64,000 nt of DNA from Pantoea allii (lineage in GTDB: Bacteria > Pseudomonadota > Gammaproteobacteria > Enterobacterales > Enterobacteriaceae): contig NZ_NTMH01000032.1 in assembly GCF_002307475.1 (NCBI RefSeq), positions 166,699 through 230,698 on the forward strand. Direction: 5' to 3'. Position numbers and translations under genes: made by a program. Positions 18,481 to 28,881 of this stretch are shown here, in pieces. The first letter of the stretch is position 1. Each line of letters begins with the position of its first letter. The notes under the pieces are model-generated. The model searched no databases. It saw only the letters and a list, made by a program, of their open reading frames with translations, and was not told the DNA's origin.

Positions 18481-19731
18481 TTAGCCAAACGAAGGTAGCC
18501 ATCGCAAGACATCAAGGATGACCGTCAGGTAGACGAGACTGCCTGCGGCTATCACCAGATTAAGAATCAGGTTATTACAAGGCGCTGTATAAGCTGCGGT
18601 TGGAAAACGCTTACGGGCCGCTTTGACCAGAACAGGGGGAAGGATGACACTCCAGATGGTAAATGCCAGCCCGGCATAGCCAATTGCGCGTATAAAGCCA
18701 TCAGGCAGGAAGTAACAAACGGCCGCAGGAGGCAAATAAGTGACCAGTGCGGTCTTTAACCTGCCTGGACGGTCGTCAGAGAAATGAAAAAGATCGGCAA
18801 TATAATCGAAAAGTCCAAGCGTTGCGGCTAACAATGAACTGGCTACGGCAAAGTTACCAAAGAAGGTGAGAATAATATCCATATACTGATGGGTAAATAA
18901 CCCACTCAGGGCGTCCACGAAGACGTCAATATTTCCCCCTTTGGCAATAATGGGTGGAAAGTCGGCGCGAGGGATATTTCCCATTGTGACGGCTAACCAG
19001 AACAGATAAAGCAGCAGTGCGAAAGCGGAACCGATAAAAATCGAACGCGTGATATTCTTAACGCCTTGTGTGCCATATAACTTCACCAGGCTAGGTACGT
19101 TACCGTGGAAACCGTAAGAAATAATACAGAAAGGCAGGGTCATTAAGACATAAGGCAGGTATTGCGTATCAGGCAGCGCCAGCGCGGGACTGTCGATCAG
19201 TTTGGCCCCGTCGACATGCCATACCAGACCGGAAAAAGTAGCAAAAAACGCCAGAAACTTACCGATAATGAGCACCGTTGTGATACGACCAACTAAAAGC
19301 GAACTGTACCAGGCGATGCCCCCGACCAGCAGACTAACGATAACCACCGATAACCGGGCCGGAAGATGAAAATCGCTATATTTTTCCACTGTCTGGGACA
19401 GGACAGCAGAGGAGCCAGAAATATAAGCATAAGTTAAAATATATAATACAAACCCGAATGCAATACCGACGACCCCATTCCATTTATGACCTAATAAGTC
19501 CTTGGTGAAGGTGTTAAAACTCGCGCCACCACCATAATGGAGGTTAACCTCGACCAGCATTAAACCGGTTAACAGCATCATTACCGCCACAACGATTAAA
19601 ATAACCGATGCTCCCGGAAACCATACGCCAGCCATAGCAACAGGAAGAGAGAACATTCCTCCACCGATAACGGTGGCAATGATAAGCATTGTTCCACTGA
19701 GCAAACCGGGTGTTGTTTTATTAATATCCAT
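18481..19731 (-). CDS. tutB: Tyrosine permease TutB
   Basis: This 416-residue inner-membrane protein is a hydroxy/aromatic amino acid permease (Mtr/TnaB/TyrP family) with about eleven helices. It opens TTPGLLSGTMLIIATVIGGGMFSLP, the family's conserved first helix. The start at 19731 (MDINKTTPG) is preferred over 19764 because AGGAG lies 9 nt upstream. It sits directly downstream of tpl, the arrangement known as tpl-tutB in Erwinia herbicola/Pantoea, where TutB imports tyrosine for tyrosine phenol-lyase. Since tpl is truncated here and its promoter region is lost, expression of tutB would need another promoter. Confidence 0.9.
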   Translation of the reverse strand: MDINKTTPGLLSGTMLIIATVIGGGMFSLPVAMAGVWFPGASVILIVVAVMMLLTGLMLVEVNLHYGGGASFNTFTKDLLGHKWNGVVGIAFGFVLYILTYAYISGSSAVLSQTVEKYSDFHLPARLSVVIVSLLVGGIAWYSSLLVGRITTVLIIGKFLAFFATFSGLVWHVDGAKLIDSPALALPDTQYLPYVLMTLPFCIISYGFHGNVPSLVKLYGTQGVKNITRSIFIGSAFALLLYLFWLAVTMGNIPRADFPPIIAKGGNIDVFVDALSGLFTHQYMDIILTFFGNFAVASSLLAATLGLFDYIADLFHFSDDRPGRLKTALVTYLPPAAVCYFLPDGFIRAIGYAGLAFTIWSVILPPVLVKAARKRFPTAAYTAPCNNLILNLVIAAGSLVYLTVILDVLRWLPSFG

Positions 19732-19885
19732 GAAAAAATGCTCCTGTTGACTCTTTATTATCATTTTGGCGTCATTCTTGATGATGTGGATACTAAACTG
19801 TTAACAGCTGACCTGTCATTAAGGCAGGTCCGAAATAAAATCCTGTTTATAAAAAACAGGCCCCTGTCAGGGGACCTGAATCGTA

Positions 19886-21024
<1,139 letters not shown>

Positions 21025-21088
21025 GCTTAAACTTGACCTCCAAGTCCCAAAGGATCTTGGGAAGATCCCCCAGGGCTCAATAGCAAGC

Positions 21089-21748
21089 TTACCAGCTACC
21101 ATAAGGATACTTTTTCCCTTTGATAAACTCCTCGGTATCTTTTCCGTACTCATAGCCGTTAGAAAACCGCGTTATTCCTTTGCACATATCTAATTTGTCC
21201 CCTGAAACGGTTTTAAGGACTGACGGTTTGACGCGATAATTTGGCTCAGAACTAATCCCCTGCAACCAGACGGCGACTTTTCCCTCCGGAGCCAGACCAA
21301 TTTGCACTCTGTCGTAATACGCAGTTCTTCCCCGATAATTCCTGTAATCACTCGGCCTGAGCATTTTCTCCAGTATGGGTTTAGGGATTGTCAGTGCGGT
21401 CTCATACACTTTTTTATCGATAATAGAGTCCCAGCAAAAAATAATATGTCTGGGAGGTCGTTTAACGTGATTCCAGTAGCCACCAGACACACGGTCTTTG
21501 TCGTTCCACTCACCGATAACGTCGGGTAGAACAGATGTACGGTTCAGGGTATTAAATTCATAAACTTTGCCATCGGCATCCTGAACAACGGCGTACGTCA
21601 CCAGTGCGGGCAGCGCCTTAGGTGTGAAAAAATCAAAGGTCCACTCTACTGGCTCATCGTTTTGAGGGTCACTTCCGGGCAACGACTGCCCCTGACAGGC
21701 CGTCAGAATGAGCAACGGAAACAGCCAGGCCACACGAATTATTTCCAT
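21089..21748 (-). CDS. DUF2931-type lipoprotein, probable T6SS lipase immunity protein
   Basis: The 219-residue product starts with a lipoprotein signal ending LLILTAC (Cys18), so it should be membrane-anchored facing the periplasm. Its body has the WTFDFFTPKALPALVTYAVVQDADG pattern of DUF2931 lipoproteins, which repeatedly accompany Tle-type phospholipase effectors and neutralise them in the periplasm. Its start overlaps the end of the upstream effector gene by 10 nt, a tight effector-immunity coupling. Both genes read toward the Tn3 terminal repeat and are probably transposon cargo. Confidence 0.82.
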   Translation of the reverse strand: MEIIRVAWLFPLLILTACQGQSLPGSDPQNDEPVEWTFDFFTPKALPALVTYAVVQDADGKVYEFNTLNRTSVLPDVIGEWNDKDRVSGGYWNHVKRPPRHIIFCWDSIIDKKVYETALTIPKPILEKMLRPSDYRNYRGRTAYYDRVQIGLAPEGKVAVWLQGISSEPNYRVKPSVLKTVSGDKLDMCKGITRFSNGYEYGKDTEEFIKGKKYPYGSW

Positions 21749-23613
21749 ATTTTATTCCCATCCATATTATAAACTGTCCGCTGCCAGCGCTCGTCTGGCC
21801 GGTTGGTAAATGTTACCAGCTTCGCTGGTCTGACTGCACCGCTGATACTTCCCCGACCGTCTCTCACCACGCTGTTCCAGTTGGCTGAGCAATGGATATA
21901 TTTTTCGGCCAGCATCAGAATTTCCGGCGTGGTAAAGCCGGGGGCTGACTTACCACTCCTTATGGCACGGCCCATCACGATTGCTTTTTCACACAGGCTG
22001 TTCAGTTCTGGCCGGAGTGACAGGTTGTCGTCTTTAGGTAAAATAGGGGAAAATTCCACCCCGGCATCCTGCGCCGCATCGAGCATCACTCGCAACACCA
22101 CCTTCGACCAGTCGTTACGCGTCGGGCGATCGATAACCAGCGCAGCGCCGCTGCGTTTCTGTAGCGATCCGTAACGATCTGCTGGCAGTCTGTCGTCATG
22201 CCAGGTATCGACATTCACCTCCACCGCATTCAGCAGTGGCGCTATCGCGGGGTAACCGTCCATCGCTGTAAGCTCCCCGCAGGTCTGTTGATAAATCCGC
22301 GTTTCTGTGTCTGGTGTAGAAAGGGGAACGGTTTCAAAATCGGGTCGGGTAAGAAAACATAATTCATGCTCATCGGGATTGTAGCCGCCGCCTATGTCAG
22401 AATGCACCCCGGGAAGGGCCAGCTCCGGCCACGCCGGTTTCACGCTATTCAGCGCGAAATTGAAGCGGCATTCGTGCTGCGCAGTGATATGGAATACTTT
22501 ATCAGCAACGCCCGGACGCAGCGCCAGATTGACATCCCCGGTATCGGCGCTGTGCGGGTTGAGGCCGTTAACCGGTGTCCCGATGGCGGCTACGGTATCA
22601 AATATCCCCAGAAAGCGGGTTTTGCCCCCGGACGTACCGGAAAAATCAATACCATTCAGACTGGCTTTAATCGCCGATACAATGGCTCTGTCCTGACTGA
22701 ATATCCGGTTGGCAAAGTGGCGCGCCGCCGCCGCTCCCCGGCTGAAGCCGAAAATATCAAATTGCAACTCTTTGATGGTGCAGAACCGGGCATCTGTGTG
22801 TCTGTCTAAATAGCCCTGAATACCGGCAGCCAATGCTGCGACTGCTTTATCGGTTTTACTCACTACGCCGGTATCGCCCCGGCCAGTGCCCATTCCGTAA
22901 GTGCTGTCGCCAGCCCCGTCTTCCGTACCGATACCTTCAATATAAATGGCGTACTGTCCTGCCCCTGTATCAGTTTTTATTTCCGGGTTATAAAGCGTAT
23001 AGAGCCAGTGCACGTTACTGTAGTAGCCGATATAGCTTCCGGCGGCAGTACCGCTGACTCCGCGATTCAGCTGGACACACTGCTCTAGCGCAGACATAGA
23101 TTCTGCATCATTCATTCCGTAATGTTCACCGGAACAGGCGGCCTGACGGGCACCGCTGTTATTCGCATTGTTGCCAGTGCCATCAAAGAATACGCCGATG
23201 GTCAGCGTGATATCCCGTTTCTTCTTCGCGACCTGCGCTCGCTGTTCAGGCTCTGACTGCTGGGCTTGTTTTTTCGCCTTCTCAGACCGTTCGGCCAGCC
23301 GTCCGGCGTTGCAGTCGCTCTCGTAGGTGTGCGTCTGAACTGACGGAATAAATCGGGCGCGGCAAGGGCAGGAACTATAGCTGTCCAGTGAACCTGCCCA
23401 CTCTTTCAGTTCATCGCCCACTTCATAGGAATCCCCCATGCCGCCGCACACCCGGAAGCGCCCCTCGTGCTTACCGCAAGTCACCGGGTCGCCCTCCCTG
23501 ACCTGCTGCCGCTCTATGCCACCGATTTCGTAGGTGTCGTCAGACGCACCGGAAAGGATCCGTCCCCCGCAGGTGGTTTTATCCAGGTGATACAGATAAA
23601 ATCCCGTAGTCAT
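21739..23613 (-). CDS. PAAR-domain T6SS phospholipase effector (Tle1/DUF2235)
   Basis: The 624-residue protein starts with a PAAR-like domain (residues about 5-75: TTCGGRILSG, VREGDPVTCGKHEGRFRVCGG) that would cap the T6SS spike. A Cys-rich and Lys/Gln-rich linker follows. From about 133 comes a DUF2235 lipase domain opening ITLTIGVFFDGTGNN, with the nucleophile Ser291 in FGFSRGAAAARHFAN and a HSDIGGGY motif holding acid and His residues. This is the Tle1 class of antibacterial phospholipases delivered into target periplasm. Fusion to PAAR makes it a specialised effector that needs no separate carrier. The overlapping downstream gene supplies immunity. No T6SS structural genes are in the window. 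Confidence 0.9.
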   Translation of the reverse strand: MTTGFYLYHLDKTTCGGRILSGASDDTYEIGGIERQQVREGDPVTCGKHEGRFRVCGGMGDSYEVGDELKEWAGSLDSYSSCPCRARFIPSVQTHTYESDCNAGRLAERSEKAKKQAQQSEPEQRAQVAKKKRDITLTIGVFFDGTGNNANNSGARQAACSGEHYGMNDAESMSALEQCVQLNRGVSGTAAGSYIGYYSNVHWLYTLYNPEIKTDTGAGQYAIYIEGIGTEDGAGDSTYGMGTGRGDTGVVSKTDKAVAALAAGIQGYLDRHTDARFCTIKELQFDIFGFSRGAAAARHFANRIFSQDRAIVSAIKASLNGIDFSGTSGGKTRFLGIFDTVAAIGTPVNGLNPHSADTGDVNLALRPGVADKVFHITAQHECRFNFALNSVKPAWPELALPGVHSDIGGGYNPDEHELCFLTRPDFETVPLSTPDTETRIYQQTCGELTAMDGYPAIAPLLNAVEVNVDTWHDDRLPADRYGSLQKRSGAALVIDRPTRNDWSKVVLRVMLDAAQDAGVEFSPILPKDDNLSLRPELNSLCEKAIVMGRAIRSGKSAPGFTTPEILMLAEKYIHCSANWNSVVRDGRGSISGAVRPAKLVTFTNRPDERWQRTVYNMDGNKIWK

Positions 23614-23657
23614 AATCCCTCATGAATGTAATGGTTATAAAATCAGCGCATCATACC

Positions 23658-24014
23658 TTAATCATGTCTTAACCAAAATCTTCGGCTTATGATTACCGGT
23701 ACCATGCCTGGATACGGCAGATTTGCGAAGGACCGTACTCCGTGCATCCGCTGTTTCCCGGATACTGAGTTTCTTGACCTGCCGGTAGTACAGGACTTTA
23801 TGATGACGCTCCTGTTCGGCCTGTTTCCTCTATATTTACCCAACGTATTTACGCGTTCAATTTCCTGTTTTTGCCGCTGGCGGCGGCTCAGCCAGTCCTT
23901 ATGCGAGATTACGGCCATCAGATCGAAAAGCATATTATTTATAGCGGTTATCACGGCGCCGGTAATCGGGTCGGCCTGCGAAGAGTCTTTATCTGACAGT
24001 GCCTGCCAAAGCAC
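23658..24014 (-). pseudogene. tnpR: Serine resolvase (TnpR) C-terminal remnant, frameshifted
   Basis: On the minus strand the open frame contains NNMLFDLMAVISHKDWLSRRQRQKQEIERVNTLGKYRG, the end of the catalytic domain and the long helix of serine resolvases. Homology then continues in another frame (KQAEQERHHKVLYYRQVKKLSIRETADA), which resembles the C-terminal DNA-binding part. The N-terminal catalytic serine region is missing: at 24014 the sequence joins a tnpA fragment on the opposite strand. So this is an internally deleted and frameshifted resolvase. It reads in the same direction as the downstream T6SS effector. Confidence 0.75.
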
Positions 24015-24213
24015 TGAGGGAAACTGGCCGTATTGAACGAACGCTGTTTATGCTCGACTGGTTCCGCGATCCGGCACTGCGTCGGCGGGTACGGGCTGGT
24101 CTAACTAAAGGAGGAGCCGTAACGCGCTTGCGCGTACGATATTTATGGAAAGAGCGGTCGATGCCCTGAAGCGTAAAGCTTTAAATATCAACGAGCTACT
24201 GCTGCCGCATTTA
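24014..24213 (+). pseudogene. tnpA: Tn3-family transposase C-terminal remnant
   Basis: The plus strand encodes [20 protein letters not shown] followed by [12 protein letters not shown], a highly conserved block near the end of Tn3 TnpA. A frameshift follows (NALARTIFM in the next frame corresponds to the expected NALARAIFF). An internal deletion then joins this to [23 protein letters not shown], which is the last segment before the normal SPLGWEHINLTGDY end. Homology stops near 24213, where the transposon's right end must have been lost. Confidence 0.8.
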
Positions 24214-24280
24214 AGGCTATCAGTGTCACCTGTTGAGATAACAGTTTTGTGGCAATACTGGCTACAGCAATCACTAATAT

Positions 24281-24324
24281 GATCACTAAAGAAAAGGCGA
24301 TGTATGACCATCGCCTGAGTGATC
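24281..24324 (-). terminator. Terminator of the dtnK-pdxA2 operon
   Basis: On the minus strand AGGCGATG/CATCGCCT forms an 8-bp stem followed by TTTTCTTT. Outer arms AGTGATC and GATCACT can extend the pairing. It starts about 30 nt after the pdxA2 stop. Confidence 0.8.
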
Positions 24325-24351
24325 AGAACGTATTAACACCCGATGCGTTAT

Positions 24352-25338
24352 TTATTCTCGGGTAATTTTCATCGCCATATCGATTGATATCGCCATGCTC
24401 TCGGGATTCGCCTTGCCTGTCCAGGCAATATTGAATGCGGTGCCGTGATCGGCTGAGGTGCGCAGGAAAGGCAATCCTGCCGTGATATTCACACCGTCGT
24501 AAAAACCGAGGAGCTTAAGTGGGATATGTCCCTGATCGTGATACATCGCGACAACGATGTCATACATACCTTCATTACACTGCATAAATACGGTGTCCGG
24601 CGGACAAGGGCCATAAACATCAATGCCCTGCGCTTTCATTGCGTCTATAGCCGGCGTCAGGATTCGAATCTCTTCATCACCAAACAGACCATTTTCGCCA
24701 GCGTGTGGGTTTACGCCTGCAACCGCAATACGCGGCTGGGTGAAGCCAACCCGGCGTAAAAAGGTATCGGCGATTCTGATGACCGTTTCCACCCGTTCCT
24801 GACTGAGCGTATCCAGGAACTTACGCAGCGAAATATGCGTGGTGACGTGGATAACCTTCAGCTTATCGGTGTACAGCACCATCGAATAATCTTTGGTGTC
24901 CGTCAACATCGCGAGTAACTCGGTGTGGCCGGGATAATGATGTCCTGCAAGGTGCAGCGCTTCCTTATTCAGTGGCGCGGTAGCAATCGCTTTGACCTCG
25001 CCACGCATCGCCATTTCGGTTGCTCGCTTGATGCACCGATAGGCCACATCACCGGCTTCGGGCTGAACCACACCACACTGCAACGCCTCCGGATGGGCAA
25101 CTTTCTCATCAATAATGTGAATGATGCCCGGCGCGAACTGTGCCTGATCCACCTGCTCAATAACTCTGAGTTCAACCTGAGGTGTGATATTCATTGCCAG
25201 TATACGGCGGAAAGTCTGTGCGCAGCCGATAACCACCGCGGGTGAGCCATTCAATGGCCCTTTGGCTAAAGCCTTGATAATGATTTCAGGACCGATCCCT
25301 GCAGGATCGCCCATTGTTATAGCAACAGTATTAGTCAC
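24352..25338 (-). CDS. pdxA2: PdxA2-type 4-phosphoaldonate (D-threonate 4-phosphate) dehydrogenase
   Basis: This NAD-dependent metal enzyme belongs to the PdxA family. It has the opening TVAITMGDPAGIGPEII, the metal-binding His in HYPGHTELLAML, VNPHAGENG, and the MYHDQGHIPLK motif. When encoded next to a DUF1537 kinase, PdxA2 proteins oxidise and decarboxylate 4-phospho-D-threonate or -erythronate to dihydroxyacetone phosphate and CO2, rather than making vitamin B6. The GTG at 25338 overlaps the kinase stop (GTGACTAA) and has GAGGAG 6 nt upstream, so it is preferred to the ATG at 25353. The 328-residue length fits the family. Confidence 0.88.
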   Translation of the reverse strand: MTNTVAITMGDPAGIGPEIIIKALAKGPLNGSPAVVIGCAQTFRRILAMNITPQVELRVIEQVDQAQFAPGIIHIIDEKVAHPEALQCGVVQPEAGDVAYRCIKRATEMAMRGEVKAIATAPLNKEALHLAGHHYPGHTELLAMLTDTKDYSMVLYTDKLKVIHVTTHISLRKFLDTLSQERVETVIRIADTFLRRVGFTQPRIAVAGVNPHAGENGLFGDEEIRILTPAIDAMKAQGIDVYGPCPPDTVFMQCNEGMYDIVVAMYHDQGHIPLKLLGFYDGVNITAGLPFLRTSADHGTAFNIAWTGKANPESMAISIDMAMKITRE

Positions 25339-26590
25339 CTGTTTTCTCCTCAACGAAACTCAAAATTTTTAAGAGGGTGGTTTCATCACCGAAAGCACCG
25401 GCTTTAGTAAATACAGTCTGATTCCAGTCACAGCCAAGTAAGCGCCCGTAGGGAACACAACCTGCAGCCCTGCCCCGAATTCTGAATCCTGTTGCGCCCA
25501 ATGCGGTTGCGGTTGCAGTCGCGACATCACCACCGGAGAGATACAGTGCTTTTGGTGGCGTGATGCGCATGACCGAATGGACCAGTTCTCCAAGCAGAAA
25601 ACTGATTTTTTCACCCAGTTGCTTACGGGTAATGCCACGTTGTTCACACAGCCTCTGTATATGTTGCCTGTCGCCACTGTCACAGCAGGTATGAACCAGA
25701 CAATGTGAGCCATGACGAAGAATGCAGGTAATGGCCTCTCTGAAACGATCGCTACCTTTCTCCAGCAGTTCAGCGGTATCGATATAGACGTGTTCAACTC
25801 GCGGATGTTCTGCGGCTAGCACCAGTTGTCTTTGAGCGACTTCACTCATTGAACCCACCACAGCGAACAGGCCTGGGTACTTTTTGGCTGACGTAAAATA
25901 GCGAGCAAAAGCATCACACAGCCCAGCTGAGCCTACCAGCAACGGCTTTGGCCGTAACGATGCACATATTTCTACGATGTGATCCAACTCAGCATCAGTT
26001 TTTGCATCAACGATGAGGGCGGTCATTCCTTCGCGCACCTCTTGCGCGTGCCGGGCAAGATCGCTGCACCTGACGTTAATGCAGCTAATGCCACTCTGTT
26101 TTTGCACAATGTCACTGATATCTGCACTCACGATCGGGGTTTTTGGATCGCTGGCAAATTCCGTCGCGGTGAGCAACTTGCCGGAAACCAGACATTCACC
26201 GTTTTGCGTTGTTCGTCCTGCTGACGGAAACGCAGGCGCAATGACCGCCAGATTGATGCCGGTTGCCTGCAACACTGCCTCTGTTTCGGCTCCGGGATTA
26301 CCTCGCATCGTCGAATCGATCTTTTTGATAAACCACTCCACGGTCATACCGGGTTGGTCTGCCAAAAGTGCAGTCATGTGGTTTGTGACTTGCTGTGCGG
26401 CATCGCTCGCTGAATACGCCCTGCTGTCGCTGTTCAGCACAATCGCCTGAGCCTTACTCAGATAGGGCTTTTGGAAAATGACATCCACGACCATGCCCGC
26501 TTCAGCCAGCGAAACACCGGCATCATTCGCGCCGGTGAAATCATCGGCCAGCACAATGCATTTTTTTTGATTACCCGCCTGCACCGTCAT
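25331..26590 (-). CDS. dtnK: Four-carbon acid sugar kinase (DtnK/DUF1537)
   Basis: The cytoplasmic kinase phosphorylates C4 aldonates at the terminal hydroxyl; characterised relatives act on D-threonate, D-erythronate and L-threonate. It shows the N-terminal LADDFTGANDAGVSLAEAG motif, IKKIDSTMRGNPGAET and the C-terminal LSGGDVATATATALGATGFRI nucleotide-binding region that define the family. ATG 26590 is chosen over 26611 because GGAG precedes it by 5 nt. It is first in a two-gene operon with pdxA2 and divergent from the dehydrogenase-aldolase-symporter operon. The stereochemistry of the natural substrate cannot be read from sequence. Confidence 0.88.
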   Translation of the reverse strand: MTVQAGNQKKCIVLADDFTGANDAGVSLAEAGMVVDVIFQKPYLSKAQAIVLNSDSRAYSASDAAQQVTNHMTALLADQPGMTVEWFIKKIDSTMRGNPGAETEAVLQATGINLAVIAPAFPSAGRTTQNGECLVSGKLLTATEFASDPKTPIVSADISDIVQKQSGISCINVRCSDLARHAQEVREGMTALIVDAKTDAELDHIVEICASLRPKPLLVGSAGLCDAFARYFTSAKKYPGLFAVVGSMSEVAQRQLVLAAEHPRVEHVYIDTAELLEKGSDRFREAITCILRHGSHCLVHTCCDSGDRQHIQRLCEQRGITRKQLGEKISFLLGELVHSVMRITPPKALYLSGGDVATATATALGATGFRIRGRAAGCVPYGRLLGCDWNQTVFTKAGAFGDETTLLKILSFVEEKTGD

Positions 26591-26647
26591 TGGATCTCCA
26601 ATGCTACTCATCCGTCATTTGATTATATTCAATCACAATCGATTATA

Positions 26648-26663
26648 TGTGAGCAAGATCAAT
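26648..26663. promoter_or_regulatory. Possible CRP site and repeats between divergent catabolic operons
   Basis: TGTGA-gcaaga-TCAAT matches the CRP half-site on the left and part of it on the right. It lies midway between the dtnK and alcohol dehydrogenase starts. A direct repeat GATTATAT occurs at 26622 and 26641, with TCAATCACAATCG between, and may be the operator of an unlinked regulator. Confidence 0.45.
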
Positions 26664-26755
26664 TTAATAAAGCCTTATTTTATTTATAAATTTAGTCACT
26701 GAGTGAATGCGCTACAGCAGCATGAAGAATTTCAGTCAAAAATGGGGAGAAAAAC

Positions 26756-27901
26756 GTGGCATTAATTAACAGTACAATCTTAAGCGGTTCCAACGCGATA
26801 AACGCCCTCACGCCAGTCGTGGTGGGCCGTAACCGACTGCTGGTTTTGACAGACAAGAACATTGTGAATTTGTCCGCGACTCAGCAAATTCTGGCACTGC
26901 TGGGCCAGGATGACCGTCATGTTGAACTTATTGATGATGTTCCCGCTGAGCCAACGCATACCGATGTTGAGGCCGTGCTGACGCGCGCGACAGGCAAAAC
27001 CTATGATTTGGTGGTGGGCATTGGCGGCGGAAGCGTTTTAGATGTGGCGAAGCTCCTCTCTGTTTTATGCCATGCTTCCAGCCCGTCGCTTAAGGCGCTG
27101 CTGGACGGTCAGAAAATCGAAGCCCGTTTGCCCTCGCTGCTCATTCCTTCTACTGCGGGCACCGGATCGGAATCGACACCCAATGCGATTCTGGCCATTC
27201 CAGAGAAAAATACCAAAGTGGGCATTATTTCTCCTGTGATGCTGCCCGATTATGTTGCCCTGCTACCCGAACTGACAACCAGCATGCCGGCGCACATCGC
27301 CTCTTCAACGGGCATTGATGCGTTGTGCCATTTACTTGAATGCTACACCGCCACCATTTCTAACCCTGTGGGCGACAACGTGGCGTTAATGGGTCTGCAT
27401 AAATTATTCCGTAATCTCGAAACATCCGTTAATGAGCCGCATAACCTGAACGCAAGGCTGGAGATGCTGTGGGCTTCTTATTATGGCGGCGCGGCGATTG
27501 CCCATGCCGGCACTCACCTTGTGCATGCGCTTTCTTATCCGCTGGGCGGGACCTGGCATCTGCCTCACGGTGTCGCCAACGCCATTCTGCTGGCACCCTG
27601 CATGAAAGTCGTGCGCCCGTTTGCCGTGGAAAAATTTGCCAACGTTTGGGACCTGATTCCGGATGCCGATACCACGCTAAGCCAGGAAGAGAAATCCCAT
27701 GCGCTGGTCGACTATCTCGCCAAATTAGTTAAACGACTCAACCTGCCGGATAACCTTGAAGCCTTAGGTGTGCCTTCAGATGACATTGATTCCCTTAGCG
27801 AAGCGGCTCTGAATGTGAAGCGGTTGATGAACAATGCGCCTTGCGTGGTCAGCCATCAGGACGTGGCTGCGATTTACCGGACGCTTTTCCCAACGGTTTA
27901 A
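26756..27901 (+). CDS. Iron-containing alcohol dehydrogenase
   Basis: The 381-residue cytoplasmic enzyme is a group III (iron-type) alcohol dehydrogenase. It shows VVGIGGGSVLDVAK for NAD(P) binding, STAGTGSESTPNA, and metal ligands in TGIDALCHLLE, GTHLVHALSYPLGG and HLPHGVANAILL. Such enzymes reduce aldehydes or oxidise alcohols. The GTG start at 26756 is supported by GGGGAGA about 6 nt upstream. It leads an operon with an aldolase 18 nt downstream, which suggests that it handles the aldehyde released by that aldolase. The neighbouring C4-aldonate kinase suggests the reduced product is a C4 acid; this is inference. Confidence 0.88.
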   Translation: MALINSTILSGSNAINALTPVVVGRNRLLVLTDKNIVNLSATQQILALLGQDDRHVELIDDVPAEPTHTDVEAVLTRATGKTYDLVVGIGGGSVLDVAKLLSVLCHASSPSLKALLDGQKIEARLPSLLIPSTAGTGSESTPNAILAIPEKNTKVGIISPVMLPDYVALLPELTTSMPAHIASSTGIDALCHLLECYTATISNPVGDNVALMGLHKLFRNLETSVNEPHNLNARLEMLWASYYGGAAIAHAGTHLVHALSYPLGGTWHLPHGVANAILLAPCMKVVRPFAVEKFANVWDLIPDADTTLSQEEKSHALVDYLAKLVKRLNLPDNLEALGVPSDDIDSLSEAALNVKRLMNNAPCVVSHQDVAAIYRTLFPTV

Positions 27902-27919
27902 TTTAAAAAGGAGTGGGCA

Positions 27920-28804
27920 ATGAGTAAAAAAATTGAAGGTGTGCTAACAGCGATTGTTACCCCTTTTGACAAAGAAGGTGAGCTTAATCTTGATGAGCTT
28001 AAACGTCAGGTGATTCGTCAACTGAATGCGGGCAATGGGATTTTCTGCGGCGGCACTAACGGTGAGTTTTTTGTTCTGAATGAAAAAGAGAAACTTACTG
28101 TTACTGAAACCTGTGTCGATGAAGTATCAGGACGCGGAAACGTCGTTGCACATATTGGTGAGATCTCTACCCGTGAAACCATTCGCTTAGGTAAACAAAT
28201 TGAGAAACTGGGCGTAGACGCGGTTTCGGTTATTACGCCTTACTTTGTTCCCCTCAATCAACGCGAACTGATTAACCATTATACGGCTATCGCCGATGCC
28301 CTTTCCGTCCCGGTTTTTTTGTACAACATTCCGGCCAGAACGGGCAATACCATTGCGCCAGAAACGGCCCGCATACTGGCTGAGCATCCCAATATTATTG
28401 GCGTAAAAGACAGTGCGGGAAGCTACGAAAGCCTGAGTGGATATCTGGATGCGGTGAAGGATAGCAAAGACTTTGCTGTCCTGAACGGGCCGGATTCGCT
28501 TATCCATCAGGGTTATGTAGACGGCTGTTCAGCCTGTATTTCAGGTCTGGCTAACGTTGCGCCCCGTCAAATAAATGATATCTGGTCCCGGTTCCACGCC
28601 GGAGATATCGACGGATCGCGATTGGCACAAGAGCAGGTAACGGGTTTACGCACCGACCTTTATAAAGTGGCCTTTTCACCTGCAGCGGTAAAAAAAGCGT
28701 TGCAGATTCTGGGCCATAACGTGGGCGAAAGTCGTTATGCGATTCATTTTGATGCCGCTCAGGAAGATGAAATCCGCAGAATCATCAACCTCTACCTGAA
28801 GTGA
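27920..28804 (+). CDS. DapA/NanA-family class I aldolase
   Basis: The 294-residue enzyme has the TIM-barrel DapA/N-acetylneuraminate lyase signatures: the pyruvate carboxylate loop GGTNGEF (residues 44-50), Tyr135 in FLYNIPARTGN, and Schiff-base Lys163 in IIGVKDSAGSYE. These enzymes form or cleave bonds between pyruvate and an aldehyde. Lysine synthesis is unlikely to be its job, because it sits in a catabolic operon with a sugar-acid symporter, a sialidase-like hydrolase and YhcH. Cleavage of a 2-keto-3-deoxy sugar acid into pyruvate and an aldehyde is the natural reading. GTNGE instead of the GTTGE of DapA supports a different substrate. SD AAAGGAG precedes the start. Confidence 0.88.
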   Translation: MSKKIEGVLTAIVTPFDKEGELNLDELKRQVIRQLNAGNGIFCGGTNGEFFVLNEKEKLTVTETCVDEVSGRGNVVAHIGEISTRETIRLGKQIEKLGVDAVSVITPYFVPLNQRELINHYTAIADALSVPVFLYNIPARTGNTIAPETARILAEHPNIIGVKDSAGSYESLSGYLDAVKDSKDFAVLNGPDSLIHQGYVDGCSACISGLANVAPRQINDIWSRFHAGDIDGSRLAQEQVTGLRTDLYKVAFSPAAVKKALQILGHNVGESRYAIHFDAAQEDEIRRIINLYLK

Positions 28805-28881
28805 TAATAAGAAGTAATAAATCGTAAATACAGGGAGTACACCCTGCTCCCCGAATTTATCTTGTTATATCTGAGGCTATA

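Noticed and set aside
24352..25338. Housekeeping vitamin B6 enzyme PdxA
   Set aside because: It is coupled to a DUF1537 kinase and not to surA/ksgA, the normal PdxA neighbours; the PdxA2 role is more likely.
27920..28804. Lysine biosynthetic DapA
   Set aside because: Catabolic operon context and the GGTNGE loop instead of the GTTGE of DapA argue against it.
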